DNA from: Camellia lanceoleosa
Taxonomy: Eukaryota > Streptophyta > Magnoliopsida > Ericales > Theaceae
Assembly (NCBI GenBank): GCA_025200525.1
Contig: CM045760.1
Span: forward strand, 44,907,932-44,971,931
Reading direction: 5' to 3'
DNA: 64,000 nucleotides
The notes under the pieces are model-generated. The model ran no database searches and had not been told where the DNA came from. It worked only from the letters and a program-made list of their open reading frames with translations. Numbering within the stretch: position 1 is the first letter of the stretch; the number at the start of each line of letters is the position of its first letter. The position numbers were made by a program, and so were the translations under genes. Of the stretch, positions 32,930 through 44,430 are shown piece after piece.

Positions 32930-33885
32930 TTGGTTGGCAGGTTTGACCAACTCTTTCTAACAAGTCTTTGCCCCGACTAGGGGGCAATTAAGAAGGTTGG
33001 CAGGTTTGACCAACACTTTTTTTCACTCTTCAGCTGAGATAAGGATCTAGGTTGAAGAAGGTTGGCAGGAATAACCAACATTTAACTCTCTTCAGCTGAG
33101 ATCAAGATCTAGGCTGAAGAAAGTTGGCAGGAATAACCAACATTTAGCTCCCTTCAGCCGAGATCAGAATCTAGGCTAAAGAAAGTTGGCGGGAATAACC
33201 AACATTTAGCTCCCTTCAGCCTAGGCTGAAGAAGGTTGGCAGGAATAACCAACATTTAGCTCTCTTCAACCGAGATCAGGATCTAGGCTGAAGAAGGTTG
33301 GCAGGAATAACCAACATTTAGCTCCCTTCAGCCGAGATCAGGATCTAGGCTAAAGAAGGTTGGCAGGAATAAGCAACATTTAGCTCTCTTCAGCCGAGAT
33401 CAGGATCTAGGCTGAAGAAGGTTGGCAGGAATAACTAACATTTAGCTCCCTTCAGCCGAGATCAGGATCTAGGCTGAAGAAGGTTGGCAGGTATAACAAA
33501 CAGTTAGCTCTCTTCAGCCGAGATAAGGATCTAGGCTTAGAAAGGTTGGCAGGTTTGACCAACACTTTTCATTCTTCAACCGAGATAAGGATCTAGGCTC
33601 AAGAAGGTTGGTAGGTTTGACCAACATTTTTTTTCTTCCTCTAGCCAAGATAAGGATCTAGGCTCAGGAAGGTTGGCAGGTTTGACCAATAAAAATTTTT
33701 GGCACTCTTTGACCGGGATGATAGTTACCTCGGCCAAAGTAGGTTGGCAGGGTTGACCAACAGAATTTTGTACTCTTTGGCGGGGATGGCAGTTACCTCG
33801 GCCCAAGTAGGTTGGCAAGTTTGACCAACGAGCTTTTTGGATTCTTTAGCCGATATGCGTATCTCGGCCAAAAAAGGTTGGCAGG
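32930..33885. repeat. 62-bp tandem array with two hairpins per unit
   Basis: About 15-16 units start with GGTTGGCAGG and are mostly 60-64 bp apart (for example 32,932, 32,994, 33,058, 33,121, 33,543, 33,668, 33,876). Each unit carries GTTGG...CCAAC, and most carry CTTCAGCC...GGCTGAAG. Later units keep a pairing version of the second stem (CTTTGACC near GGCCAAAG; TTTAGCCGA near TCGGCCAAA). It is not a CRISPR array: unit length and context are wrong. Confidence 0.85.
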
Positions 33886-34364
33886 ATCAGATAAGGCCAA
33901 GCTAATTAATTCGGCTAAGCATGCAGTCGGAATAATGCAAAACATTGAAAAAGAAACACAGTAACTGAGCAAAGAGACAGAAATTTTTTATAAAGATGAT
34001 CACAAAATGGGGGACATATAGCCCGGTTACACAAAAAGAGAGACTCCCCGTACGATTGTGAAGTCGAAGGATATATACGTAGAAGGCAAAAAGGCGGGAC
34101 TTTTCAAATTTTTTAGGCAAAGTGAAATGGCTGGCATAGTACAAAGGGGCAATCGATGCGTCCTGGTAAGGACATGATGTCAAACTTTTTTGGGCGACAT
34201 GTCATGCGATCGGCGCAATTTTAGGATGTCGAAAAAGCTTTAGTTCGACTGGAATCATAGTTTTATCTCAGCTGGAATCGTTGTTTCAACGCGGTTAGAC
34301 TTCGTTAGCTCGGCTGAAAGTCAATAATCCCAATCATGCTTTGCAGATGGAATTAAGGGACAAT
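33886..34364 (+). other. 3' internal region of the gag-only element
   Basis: There is no gene. Sequence between the array and the 3' LTR ends in a short purine tract (AATTAAGGGACAA at about 34,350-34,363), which could serve as the polypurine tract. Confidence 0.5.
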
Positions 34365-35236
34365 TGAGAGGGTAATTTGTATATCCAAATTGGGCCGAGC
34401 TAGGAAGCATTGTTTCTAAATATTGGGTCGCGTTGTGGGCCAAGTTACGAGCTCAGGATAGCTTGGTGTGGGAAAAATGGTTGATAGGCCGGTTGGTGAG
34501 CTCTAGATGCGGTCAGTGGGTGAGCCGAAGTGCTATGTCGGCCACGTATCAGGAGCCGAAGTGTTATGTCGGCCATATATAGGAAGCCGAGCTAGAGGTA
34601 ACCTGGCGAGAGGATTCAAAGCAATAAGTGATCATGCAAACCAATCAGAGGTGATTGCTGGACCTTGAACTACGTAACCTGGAGTCCGTGGTGTTTTATT
34701 TCTAAAAGGCCGAGCTATGTGCAGCTCGGTAAAACACGGTGCGGGTCAGAGCAGGTTATTTCAGTTGGGTTTCAACAGCCGAACAGAGTGTGGCCATCTT
34801 ACTTGGCTTGCAGTGAGTAAGGAGTTATCAGAATATGCATTATCCATGGGAATGTAATTCCTAGGAGGACTCTACTAAGGAGAGTAAAGTTCTACTAGGA
34901 TTATGCAAACCATCTCACTTGGTTGGTAGTGAGTAGGGTGTGTGATTCTTAGGAGGACTCTTATAAGGAAAGTAGGAATCCTACTAGGATTGGGCTAGAC
35001 AGAATCTATAAAAGCTCATAGCAAGACCTATGTAAAGGTATCACAATTCTTACTCTAGAATACACAGGGCTTATTGTTTATTGTCTAGTTGCTGACTTAG
35101 GCATCGGAGGGGTTTCCGGCACACACCCGCCAGTTAGCTCACGTTTATGTTTTTCAGGTGGCAAAGCAACGTTGTTTGGAGGAGTGCAAACTTGATCAAC
35201 ATGATTATATGAGAAGATTATTTTTGTGCTCGTACA
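34365..35236 (+). repeat. 3' LTR of the gag-only element
   Basis: The LTR is 872 bp and matches 30,596-31,466 throughout with scattered substitutions. It is followed by the target duplication AGTAT. Confidence 0.93.
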
Positions 35237-35477
35237 AGTATGTAAAGAAAAATCAAAAGCTCTTACAGTACTCAACATATAAGAATCCAGAAATTATTTT
35301 TGTCATAATCAATATTAATTATATTGATTAGTACGATGTGTAATTTTTTATGTAAAGATTCGTGCAAAAAAACATAAATTAATTAAATTGTGTACTGTGT
35401 GATTGTGAAGCCTCAAAAATCGAGAACATCAAAGAATATATTTACAAGTAAATATAGGATTTTTCTAAGGTTACTTG

Positions 35478-38400
35478 TGTGACGCCCCAAAATCTATTCT
35501 AAGGTTTTTGGGTGAATAAATCTATTTAATTCTAAGGTTGAAGTCTAGGAAACATTTCTATAAGTCTCCTTTGGTCAATAACCAAGTAAGATCCTAGAAA
35601 AGATCGGAGGAGTCAAAATAGTCTCATTTCTAAGTCTAATTTCCTTAAATAACAGAGCTACCTTTTTTTTACAGATTTTAACAAGGTATTAATACAAGGT
35701 CTACATAAGTTGACGAAAAACAAGGTTAGGTTACAAAAGATATATATAGATATATAAGTAAAACAATATAACAAGAGTCTTAATATTACAAACTCAAAAC
35801 AAGATTACAAAAAAATATTTAACAGCACTAGTTCTAATTCCCCTTAGGATAGCCATACATCTTCAAATGTTTCTGCTTTGCCGTCATCCGCGTAAATTTT
35901 GTCAACACCTGGCATGAAACGCCATGAGTTTGGAATGTTCAGTAAACGCACACACACACTCCGTCTCTTTTTTCCAATCCAATACACAATCACAATTATA
36001 ACAAATAAGTAATGAAACATCAAGTCAATAAACAAAGGGATCATAAAGTTAGGTGTTAGTAAATTAGAAATCCCCCAAAGAGACTTCATCCTTCCAACCA
36101 CAATAATTGGACTCGGATTATTCGATATCTGCTCTTTTGCTGCTTTGCAGAATTTACCCTAGATGCCTACAATGGTTACATATTGCATAGTCAACACCCA
36201 AAACCTCCTCCAACCTTATCCACCATTAACCACCTAGAGTCTAAATACAACCGATCCATCCAAGGGTTCCGAAACAATCACTTGCGCAAGATTTAACCTT
36301 CAATTAGGAAATGCATCCCATCAATCCATACTTGAAATTGACATATCATGATGTTATGAAATTCATGTAAGTGATCGAAAACGCAATACCACTAAGAGTT
36401 TCCCATTGTATTGAGTGTTTTAAGTCAAGGTTAGAACAAGTTATTAAAATGACAATTACAACTAAAGAGATACAACCAAATATACATAGATGGCATACTA
36501 AAGCTTGAACAAACAATAAGAGACACATCCAAACAACTAAGAGTTTGAAACTACTAAAATTTACCAATTTTCAGATTTGGTTTACTTTAAAGACAACTAT
36601 CAAAGTGACATTTTTAGAATTTTTCTAAACTCGGCCTTTTTAGGGTTTGTACAGAATTTTGTTTAGTTTCAAAATCAATTTACGGAAGTGGAATAGCTTT
36701 TCTAAATTTTTAGTTATTAATGAAATACGCCAGCTCTGTCCAGGTTCATTGGCTTTTACGAAAATCAGTTTTTCTCTCAAACCCCTCACTCATTTTCAAT
36801 AAAACTAATTTTTATTGAAAGTTAACACCTTAAGGAAGGTTTTGATATAAAATTGAGCTCAAGAATATTTTTATGCATTTTTCTAGAATTTTTTAAATGC
36901 TGAAAATAAAGTCATTTCACTACAAGAAAATGCACAATTGGCGACTAAAAAAAGCATTTTCGTCGCTGAAAGTCGACGAAATGGCGACTAAAACCAGTTT
37001 TGTCGCCAAACCTAAGCACTTTTGCCGACTAAAGCACTTTAGTCGCCGAATGTAGGCCTTTTGGCGACTAAAAGTCGGTTTAGTCGCCGAATATAGTAGT
37101 TGTAGCGACTGAAAAAATTTTAGTAGCTAAAGGAACGGTTTTTGGCGACTAAAAACCATTTAGTCGCGAAATCTATAGGTTTTGGCGACTAAAAAAAACT
37201 TTAGTCGCCGAATATGGGTCTTTTACCGACAAAAAAATTTTTAGTAGCTAAAACCTGGACAAATGGCGACTAAAATTTATTTTAGTCGGCAAAATTGTAG
37301 CTTTTGGCGACAAAAAATGAGTTTAGTCGCCGATTGTAGTTTTTTTGGGCGGAAATTCAAGTTTTTAGCGACAAAACAGAATTTAGTAGCCAAATGGCAC
37401 AGAATTGGCGACTAAAATTCACATTTAGTCGCCAAAAGTCCTCTCATATTTTTTTTTTAATAAATACTTTATTTTTTTACATAAAATACATTAAATAAAA
37501 ATAATTATTTATATATATGGTTTGTATTAATACCGGTATAAATAGTATATAAATAATATATGTTGCATTATTATTCGCGTGAGGTTGTAGTGGCATAGTG
37601 GGTGAGAGAGTGTTGCTAAAGGTTGACAAAGTTGGGACTTGGTGGTCACGGGTTGGCAAATCAAAGAAAGGGAAAATTTTTTTTTTGTGAAAATACTTTC
37701 AGCGACTAAATCCTTTAGTCGCCAAAGGTGTTTGTAATTAAATTAATAATATAAAAAATTAACTATTGGCGACAAAAGGTTTAGTCGGCAAAGGTTAAAT
37801 TCTCAAAACTGAAATTGACAATTGGCGACGAAACCTTTAGTCGCTGAAGACCAAGAAATGGCGACTAACAAATTTTTAGTCGCCAAAGACAATTGGCGAC
37901 CAGGTTTTGGCGACAAGCTGGGCGACTAAACCTTTTAGTCGGGGAAAGTCGAATTTTGACATTTGGCGACTAAAATGGGACCTTTGGCGACTAAAAATTT
38001 AGTCGCCAAAGGTGTGTTTTTTTGTAGTGTTTGTGCACAAAACTTGAAATAAAAAGAGTTGTAAGAAAAGGGGACAACCATGGCTAATTTTTCACTTCTC
38101 TTATGATGAAAATATGCTAAATAATATATTATTAACTCATATTGTTAGTTTCAAGGTATGCCTTTAAAAATAATATAAGATATAGGTAGAAATATGTAGA
38201 AATAGGTGACTTAACTTCAACAAAGAGAGAATCCAAGCAATGTAGCAATCAAAATTCAACTTTTCTTATTCAAGCACAAGAACCCTATATTCATAAACAT
38301 ATGAGAACAATATTCCAAGTATATAATGTCATATATTTAGAAGAGAAAAGAAAGGAATATGTTGTATTGTGTGGCTTACTTTCTTGCCTGGGATTGCTAG

Positions 38401-38760
38401 AGTTGAACAAGCTTGCTCTCTTTTTCTCCTTTCTTCCTCCCAAGGCTCACACTTGCTCTCTTTCTCTCTACCTCTGCCCAATTGTGTGCATGTGTGTGTT
38501 TGAGTATGCAAAAGTGTTAGGGGGTGGTTCTATTTATAGGAAAATTGTAGTGAAAAGTCTAAAGAGCCCTTGGTTGGAATGTAATGGAACGAAGATGTAT
38601 TTGGTTGGAATGTAATGAAATGAAAAGTGATTAGGAAGGTTAAGTGGTTTAATTAGGTTTAAATCATTGCTTGGTTGGTTTAGAACTAGATTGACAAGTT
38701 AATACAAGACAAACGTCCATGATTTTGGGTCCTAGTCAAAATTCTTCCTTACCATGAAAC
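35478..38760 (-). repeat. LTR-like block A (minus strand), split by a CACTA element
   Basis: Read on the minus strand, the block ends GGGGCGTCACA at 35,478. It has a TATA box TATAAATA at 38,538-38,531 followed by a CT/GA-rich leader. Near 35,900 it shows the GGTGTTGAC...GCGGATGACGG pattern common in R/U5 of plant Ty3/gypsy LTRs. I could not find its start or a target duplication. The upper boundary is approximate. It is a solo or partial LTR. 35,242-35,477 is AT-rich and holds nothing I recognise. Confidence 0.45.
36918..38029. mobile_element. Non-autonomous CACTA (En/Spm) element
   Basis: The 1,112-bp element has ends CACTACAAGAAAA and, on the complement, CACTACAAAAAAA, flanked by the 3-bp duplication TTT (36,915-36,917 and 38,030-38,032). 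The motif GGCGACTAAA and its complement TTTAGTCGCC recur about twenty times in both directions over nearly the whole length. This is the subterminal repeat pattern of CACTA elements. There is no transposase. It is inserted in LTR-like block A. Confidence 0.93.
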
Positions 38761-39399
38761 TTGTTCTGAAAAGTACAGTACAATATATCTATATGCATAT
38801 GGCTGGTCATGTGCTAGGGTTTTTGAGGAATTTTTCACTTTTTTTTTTTTTTTTTTTGGTACAATTATATTCATATATATGCTATAGATATTTGTGGAAA
38901 ATGATTATTATAATGGAGTGTACTTTTTTATGTATAAAGTAATGAATTTGAGGCTAATGTGAAATACTAAAAAAGTGTGAGGCATGGACTAAATTTATGA
39001 ATTAAAATACTTATTTCAAGTATAGAATTAATTAAAATAGTGATAAGAAAAATAATTCGGTTTGCATTACTTTTGAATTAAAGGTGAAAATTGAAAATTA
39101 GGATTTAGAGTGGTTAATCTATAATCAGAGAGTTAAATAATTAATATTAGAGTTTTAGAAATGAGTACTAAGCTACCAAGATCGATTAGGGTTTGTACAG
39201 GTTTCTCCACAATGTGTTTTCAGTTTTAAGGTTAAATTCATGAATAAATGAGTAATTAAGAGCTTTTATTATAATAATTCAAAAGTAAGGGCCTTAACAA
39301 GGTTTACAAAAGTTATGGGTCTCACACTGATCTAATAATAGACCTGAATAAAATCTATTGGTGTAAATGACATGATATGCATTTTATATAGTAATATAA

Positions 39400-39965
39400 G
39401 CGATCATAAGGTTTTTGTAAAGGAGGTAAAACCCTAAAAATCTCTCTTATTTTTCTCTCTAGTATTCTTTGTTAGGGAAGAGAGAGACGGTCGTGGTTTT
39501 CACACCTCTTCAACTTCAAATCTTTTCACAGTCTGAAGGTTGAAGCTGGATAACTCGTTTGTTTCACGCTAGGTGACTACCTCAACTTCAATGTTATATC
39601 TTGTCCAGTGTAGGTAGGGTGTTCAAATTCCAAGTTCAATGTTGCAGAACAATGGAGTTCTTCAATGTTATATCTTGACCAGTGGAGGTAGGGCCTTTAG
39701 ATTCTAAGTTTAATGTTGTAGAACAGTAGAGTTTTGTATGAGTTTAGTGGCAACTCGAATCTCTCTTTGTGTGTGTGTGTGTGTTTGATTTTTGTAATTT
39801 TTAATTTATTGATGTAATGATCCTTTATGTGTGGAGGTTTGTTTCCTTTCTTTGTGGGGTCTTTTCTCTTCCTTTATGGAGGTTTAGATCTATCATTCTA
39901 TGGAGGTTGTTTATCTCTTTTTGAGATTTTGTGATACTGTTATATTTGATTTGATCCCATTTTTT
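39400..39965. repeat. Unclassified block with a 70-bp duplication
   Basis: There is no gene. A unit starting TTCAATGTTATATCTTG occurs twice (about 39,588-39,657 and 39,660-39,731). Each carries CCAGTGNAGGTAGGG and ends GTTG(C/T)AGAACA. A GT microsatellite (about 39,765-39,785) follows. It may be the leader or U5 of another retroelement, but I see no boundary to prove it. 38,760-39,400 is AT-rich with nothing recognised. Confidence 0.4.
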
Positions 39966-39968
39966 ATC

Positions 39969-41960
39969 TGTAACACTCCCAAAATAATACAATAAATCTG
40001 ACTTATAAGCAAAAGAATAGAAATAAGATATTTTCATTCGTCAGAGTTCGTTTACAAAAATTAACACATACATTATACATTCACAAATGTTCATCCTGAA
40101 TCTACAGCATGTGTGGCAATGTTAGGAGGATTAAAACTAAACATATAATCAAAATGCCATATAGGCTTATATCTTTCCAAGTTGTTGCTAGGTTACAACA
40201 AAATGAGCCTAGCTCAATATAATTAAAGCCCTTGGCTATACAAAAGAATACAACAAAATAAAGAGCTCTTGCTCCCCAAAAGTCCTTCCAAGCTATTGCC
40301 CTGGCGGAGGCATATCACCAACAACTGAAAATGGTTTTTTCAAATAAGGTGAGCCAAAACCCATCAAAAATAATCTAACACAGTATATGAAATTTAATAA
40401 AGATATAAGTACAATGTGCATAAACAAAATGGTGACAAAATATCTACATTTATATAACCGTAAAGCGTCAAAGTTCGTATCTCAATTCATTTTACTTCAA
40501 TTTATTTCAAGTTCATTCATTCTTCTCAATTCATGAGTCAATTTCATTATCTTTCAACAATCCAACTGAAACTACAACTCAGTGGTTTTTCAATTCAATG
40601 CACTACTACACAAATACTTCAAATCTGCCATTTTACGAAAATTTTGTCCGCGGGATTGGCACCCATGTATACACAAGATTTCGCGACTTTTACCCTGGAC
40701 ACTCCAGCCAACTTAATTTCAATGGAGTCCATCCCCTATCTCCTCCCAAACAATGGAGTACATCCCCTTTCTCCTCCCAAACAATTATACATAGACAATA
40801 TATTTAAAATATAGTCATATTCAATGACAACCAACAATAGATTAGTTTCAATTTACCAAATCCTCATGTAATTTCTACAACAATCATAGTTATCCTCCAC
40901 CGATAGCCCAATAAAAATATTTCTAAACAGATATACAATCTTATCAATAGATAAATTATTCAAATTTTTATAAATGATGGACAACACGTGTCCAACTACA
41001 CCACATACATCAATAATCATCCAATTTCGCATTACCAATGTCAATTTTTAGTTATTTACACAAAATAACAATTTGATTCAATTAGTGCAAAACTCCCAAT
41101 TTTTCCAAATGTCAACCTACGTACCAAAATTAACAATTTTGATGCAATATAACCTCATATTCAAATCCCATAATCATTTATTTCACATTCATCAAAAATT
41201 CCTCTTTTTATTACACACCTAAACCCTAGGTTTGTTCAAACCACTCCCAAATCCCACCATTTTTACACAATGACAAATAACTAAGTTAAAAACCATATGA
41301 ACGTATAGAACATCCTTACTTCAAAGAGAGAAGACGAACCAAGCAAGAGTGAAACTTCAAAGATGCCCAAATCCAACTCTATTCGGATTAAAATGGAGAT
41401 CTTGAGATGGTCTACCTTTTTATCAAAGGGATTAGGGTGAAGGAATTACTAAAACTAGGTGAAAATGTAGAGAGATAGAGAGTCCAAACTTTAGGTTTTG
41501 GGGAGAAAAGATGTGAAAAAGTGATGTAAAAAGTCATTTTCGCGATCTGATATACGCACAATCTGCTCAAGTGGAAGAATTGACGCTCGAGCGCCAGACA
41601 CAATAAGTTGTTCTGCTCAAGCGCAAAAAAGGCCGCTTGAGCGCCACCTGCTCGAGCGTAGGAAACACCGCTTGAACGTAGAAATCACTCTTCCAGTAGT
41701 TTGGCAGACCTACAAAAGTATTGAGTGTTTGCAAAGCCCACTCGAGTGCAGGAAGTTCCACTCAAGCGGAGGACAAAAATTCCGGGCAACACAAGGTTTG
41801 AAAAACAAGCGACCAACCTGCCCAAACACAACCACAACAACCCAAAAGCCAATTTCAAAGAAATACAAGGGAAGAAAGAGGTAAACAACACTATGAAAGC
41901 ATTAAACCTGAGTCCGAAATACCACAAAAGTCAGGTCAAAACCAGGAGTGCTATATTATT
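39969..41960 (-). repeat. LTR-like block B (minus strand)
   Basis: On the minus strand the block ends GGGAGTGTTACA at 39,969. About 340 bases upstream it has the GGCTCACCTTATTTG ... GGTGATATGCCTCCGCC pattern typical of plant chromovirus LTR R/U5. A 31-bp unit containing AATGGAGT-CATCCCCT is duplicated at about 40,721-40,783. The U3 part holds the CGCTCGAGCG series at 41,560-41,775. The start and target duplication were not found, so 41,960 is a rough limit. Confidence 0.45.
41560..41775. repeat. Series of eight variants of the palindrome CGCTCGAGCG
   Basis: Within about 210 bp the sequence carries GCTCAAGTGG, CGCTCGAGCGCC, GCTCAAGCGC, CGCTTGAGCGCC, GCTCGAGCGTA, CGCTTGAACGTA, CACTCGAGTGCA and CACTCAAGCGGA. 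The spacing is about 15-35 bp. One is the exact 10-bp palindrome. It sits where U3 of LTR-like block B should be. Confidence 0.7.
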
Positions 41961-42063
41961 TGTCTTGTAATGAAAATTTTCTTCTCAATAAAAAAATATA
42001 TAGTATTAGAAGTGAACAATATGTCATGGGTAAATTATTTTATTTTATTTGTATTATATTTTA

Positions 42064-42889
42064 GGGAGACTTATTTATAAGTCTTTTTTCAGACACTTAT
42101 GGTAGACTAAGTCCTGTGTAATTTTTTATAGAGTCTCAAGTCCTATTTAGATAGGAATGTATTCCACAAGATCCTACATAAACGTAACGTGACGTGACAC
42201 TTACATAAACGTAACGTAACGTAACACCTACATAAACATAACGTAACGTGTCACGTTACGTTTCGCAAACTTAATGAGTTTTTATTTTTTTTAAATTGAA
42301 TGTGAAAATGTTACTGGTTTATGTTGGTGTCACGTTACGTTTCATATAAATATGATCTATGGCAACATTTAATTTCCTATATATAGGAAATTGAATGTTG
42401 CCATAGATCATAGATGTCACATTACGTTTATGTATGTGTCACGTTACGTTACGTTACGTTTATGTAGATATGATTTATGGTAACATTCAATTTCCTATAT
42501 AGGAAATTGAATGTTGCAATAGATCATAGGTGTCATGTTACATTACGTTTATGTAGATATGATCTATGGTAACATGCAATTTCCTATATAGTAAATTGCA
42601 TGTTACCATAGATTATAAGTGTCACGTTACGTTTATGTAGGTGTCATGATACGTATAGGTGTCACGTTACGTTTATGTAGGTGTCACGTTACGTTATGTT
42701 TATATAGGTATGATCTATGGTAACATTTAATTTCCTATATATGGTTTTACTATTATTTATGATATTAACAATTAATATTGAGGGTAAATGTGTCAACAAA
42801 CTTCCCACAAGACTTATGGGAATATAAATTTTTTAATAGGACCATATGTAGCATAAGTCTCCCTAATAGAACTTATAAATAATTTTTCC
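42064..42889. mobile_element. Mutator-type MITE with internal palindromes and ACGTT arrays
   Basis: The 826-bp element has ends GGGAGACTTATTTATAAGT and, on the complement, GGAAAAATTATTTATAAGT. It is flanked by the 9-bp duplication TATATTTTA (42,055-42,063 and 42,890-42,898), the size used by Mutator-like elements. Inside are three near-perfect 60-62-bp palindromes (42,351-42,412; 42,469-42,528; 42,558-42,617) and a half copy (from 42,709). Runs of TAACG/CACGTTACGTTTATGTAGG lie between them. It codes for nothing. Confidence 0.75.
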
Positions 42890-42898
42890 TATATTTTA

Positions 42899-43651
42899 TT
42901 TTATTTATTGCATCACGGGTATTCGGTTAGGAGCATGAATTAAATTCAAATATGTAAATGATGTATTGAGTATGAAATACATTGCCATTGGTGTTTTGTA
43001 AATTATTAGTTGCAACTTGTAAGTGTTTGGACTTATTTAATTTTTTAGATCCAATTGAATTATTTTTCCTATTTTTGCGGGCCTCACTTTGTATTTCTTG
43101 AACTGTTGATATTAAGCCCATGTGTTAATTCAATTGTTTTGGCCCGTATTTAATTACCAAGTATTAGAAAAACCTTAGTTACACTTTTTATTTTTTTATT
43201 ATTATATGTATAGTTTGGTTCAAGACCAACTACATTCCAAATTTCATCCTCCAACCTTTTCACTTTAAATTAAATTAAATGGCCGGTTTATTTCAGTAGA
43301 AAATATTTTTTTAAATATGTTCTTATTTTTAGTGTTTAGTATGGTAAAAAATGAAAGACCGCAATTTTCTTCCGTAATCGTTGAAAAACAAGTTTGTTGG
43401 GCAAAAAAATATTTTTCACTTTCAAATGTAGAAAACATTATCCGAACTCAATGCCCAACTCACCTCCATATATCCACAACCACCTCTTCCACTACTTCAC
43501 CACCATTACGGCCACTTTCTCCACGATTCCACCATCACTGCTAACACCATTACAAATACATCAGTTTTAAATAGTTGTTTAAGATGTATTATATAAGTGT
43601 ACTTTTTGACTTTTTTTATTAAAAAATAAAAAAAAAAGATGTATATTTGGG
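42899..43651. other. AT-rich intergenic sequence
   Basis: I see no gene or bounded repeat. Small open frames (for example 43,317-43,544) lack recognisable content and homopolymer-rich stretches dominate. Confidence 0.55.
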
Positions 43652-43660
43652 ATAATTTTT

Positions 43661-43922
43661 GGATAAATTACAAACACCCCCTCGAGGTTTAGTAAAAATA
43701 CAGATTCCCCCTGAGGTTTGAGAAATTACAAATTCCCCCCTGAGGGTCAAATTTTCATAATAAATTAGGAAAAATTAGGGGGGAATCTGTATGAAAATAA
43801 AAACCTTAGGGGGGAATTTGTTATGAAAATGTAAACCTCAGGGGGCGGGATGTAATTTCTCAAACCTCAGGAGAAAATCTGTATTTTCACCAAACCTCGA
43901 GGGGGGTGTTTGTAATTTGCCC
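43661..43922. mobile_element. Foldback MITE with 9-bp target duplication
   Basis: The 262-bp element pairs almost end to end. One end begins GGATAAATTACAAACACCCC, the complement of the other begins GGGCAAATTACAAACACCCC. CTCGAGGTTT and CAGATT follow in both arms. It is flanked by ATAATTTTT (43,652-43,660 and 43,923-43,931). The duplication size suggests Mutator-type transposition. No coding capacity. Confidence 0.83.
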
Positions 43923-43931
43923 ATAATTTTT

Positions 43932-44421
43932 TTGACATTTTACGAAAAGATGTGTAATAAAATATTATAGTAAAATCAAAATGATAATTTTACCCTTGTG
44001 ACTTTTTGACTTTTTGGGTAGTTAAATTTAAAGGACAAAATAATAATTTTGTCCTAGTGGCTTTCCCCACAAGCTACCATTGAATAGTATAGACTTTTTA
44101 GTTTTTTTTAATAACTTTTTGACTTTTTGACTTTTTTAGTTTATCCCATAAAAAATTATTTTCTATAAAAAATAATTATAATTATTTTTTTATAAGAATA
44201 TTTTTCATTAAAAAGTGTTTTCTTGCCAAAACAAACGGAGAAAGTGCCTAAGAAACTTTACCATCACCAAGTATGTGAACAATAAATTGATGTAAAATAA
44301 TAGAATCTAACATTTTTAAATAGAGTAAATATTTTTTAAATATGAGATTCATATTTTTGAATCAATCATATTTTGTGTATTATTTACACATTTAAAAAAG
44401 TGTGAAAAAAATCATTTTCCT
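43932..44421. other. AT-rich sequence, nothing recognised
   Basis: It contains repeated GACTTTTTGACTTTTT stretches on both sides of 44,000-44,140 and no gene. It may be part of an older decayed insertion around the MITE, but I cannot define ends. Confidence 0.45.
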
Positions 44422-44430
44422 CTTTCCCAT

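Larger units (their letters stand above)
30596..35236 (+). mobile_element. Gag-only LTR retrotransposon (TR-GAG-like)
   Basis: The 4,641-bp element has LTRs at 30,596-31,466 and 34,365-35,236, both starting TGAGAGGG and ending CTCGTACA. A perfect target duplication AGTAT flanks it (30,591-30,595 and 35,237-35,241). Between the LTRs are a primer-site-like TGACGCCGTCTGTGGGAA, a decayed gag and a 62-bp tandem array. I find no protease, reverse transcriptase or integrase. This matches the published class of small plant elements with LTRs and gag only. The LTRs differ at perhaps one base in twenty by eye, so it is much older than the Tekay insertion. Confidence 0.92.

Noticed and set aside
32930..33885. 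CRISPR-like look of the 62-bp array
   Set aside because: Whole 62-bp units repeat without unique spacers, the array lies inside a plant LTR element, and no cas gene is present.
39969..43437. A long LTR ending at 43,437 with target duplication TTATC
   Set aside because: TTATC is short and common in AT-rich DNA, and the span would include two well-bounded MITE regions. The match is likely chance.
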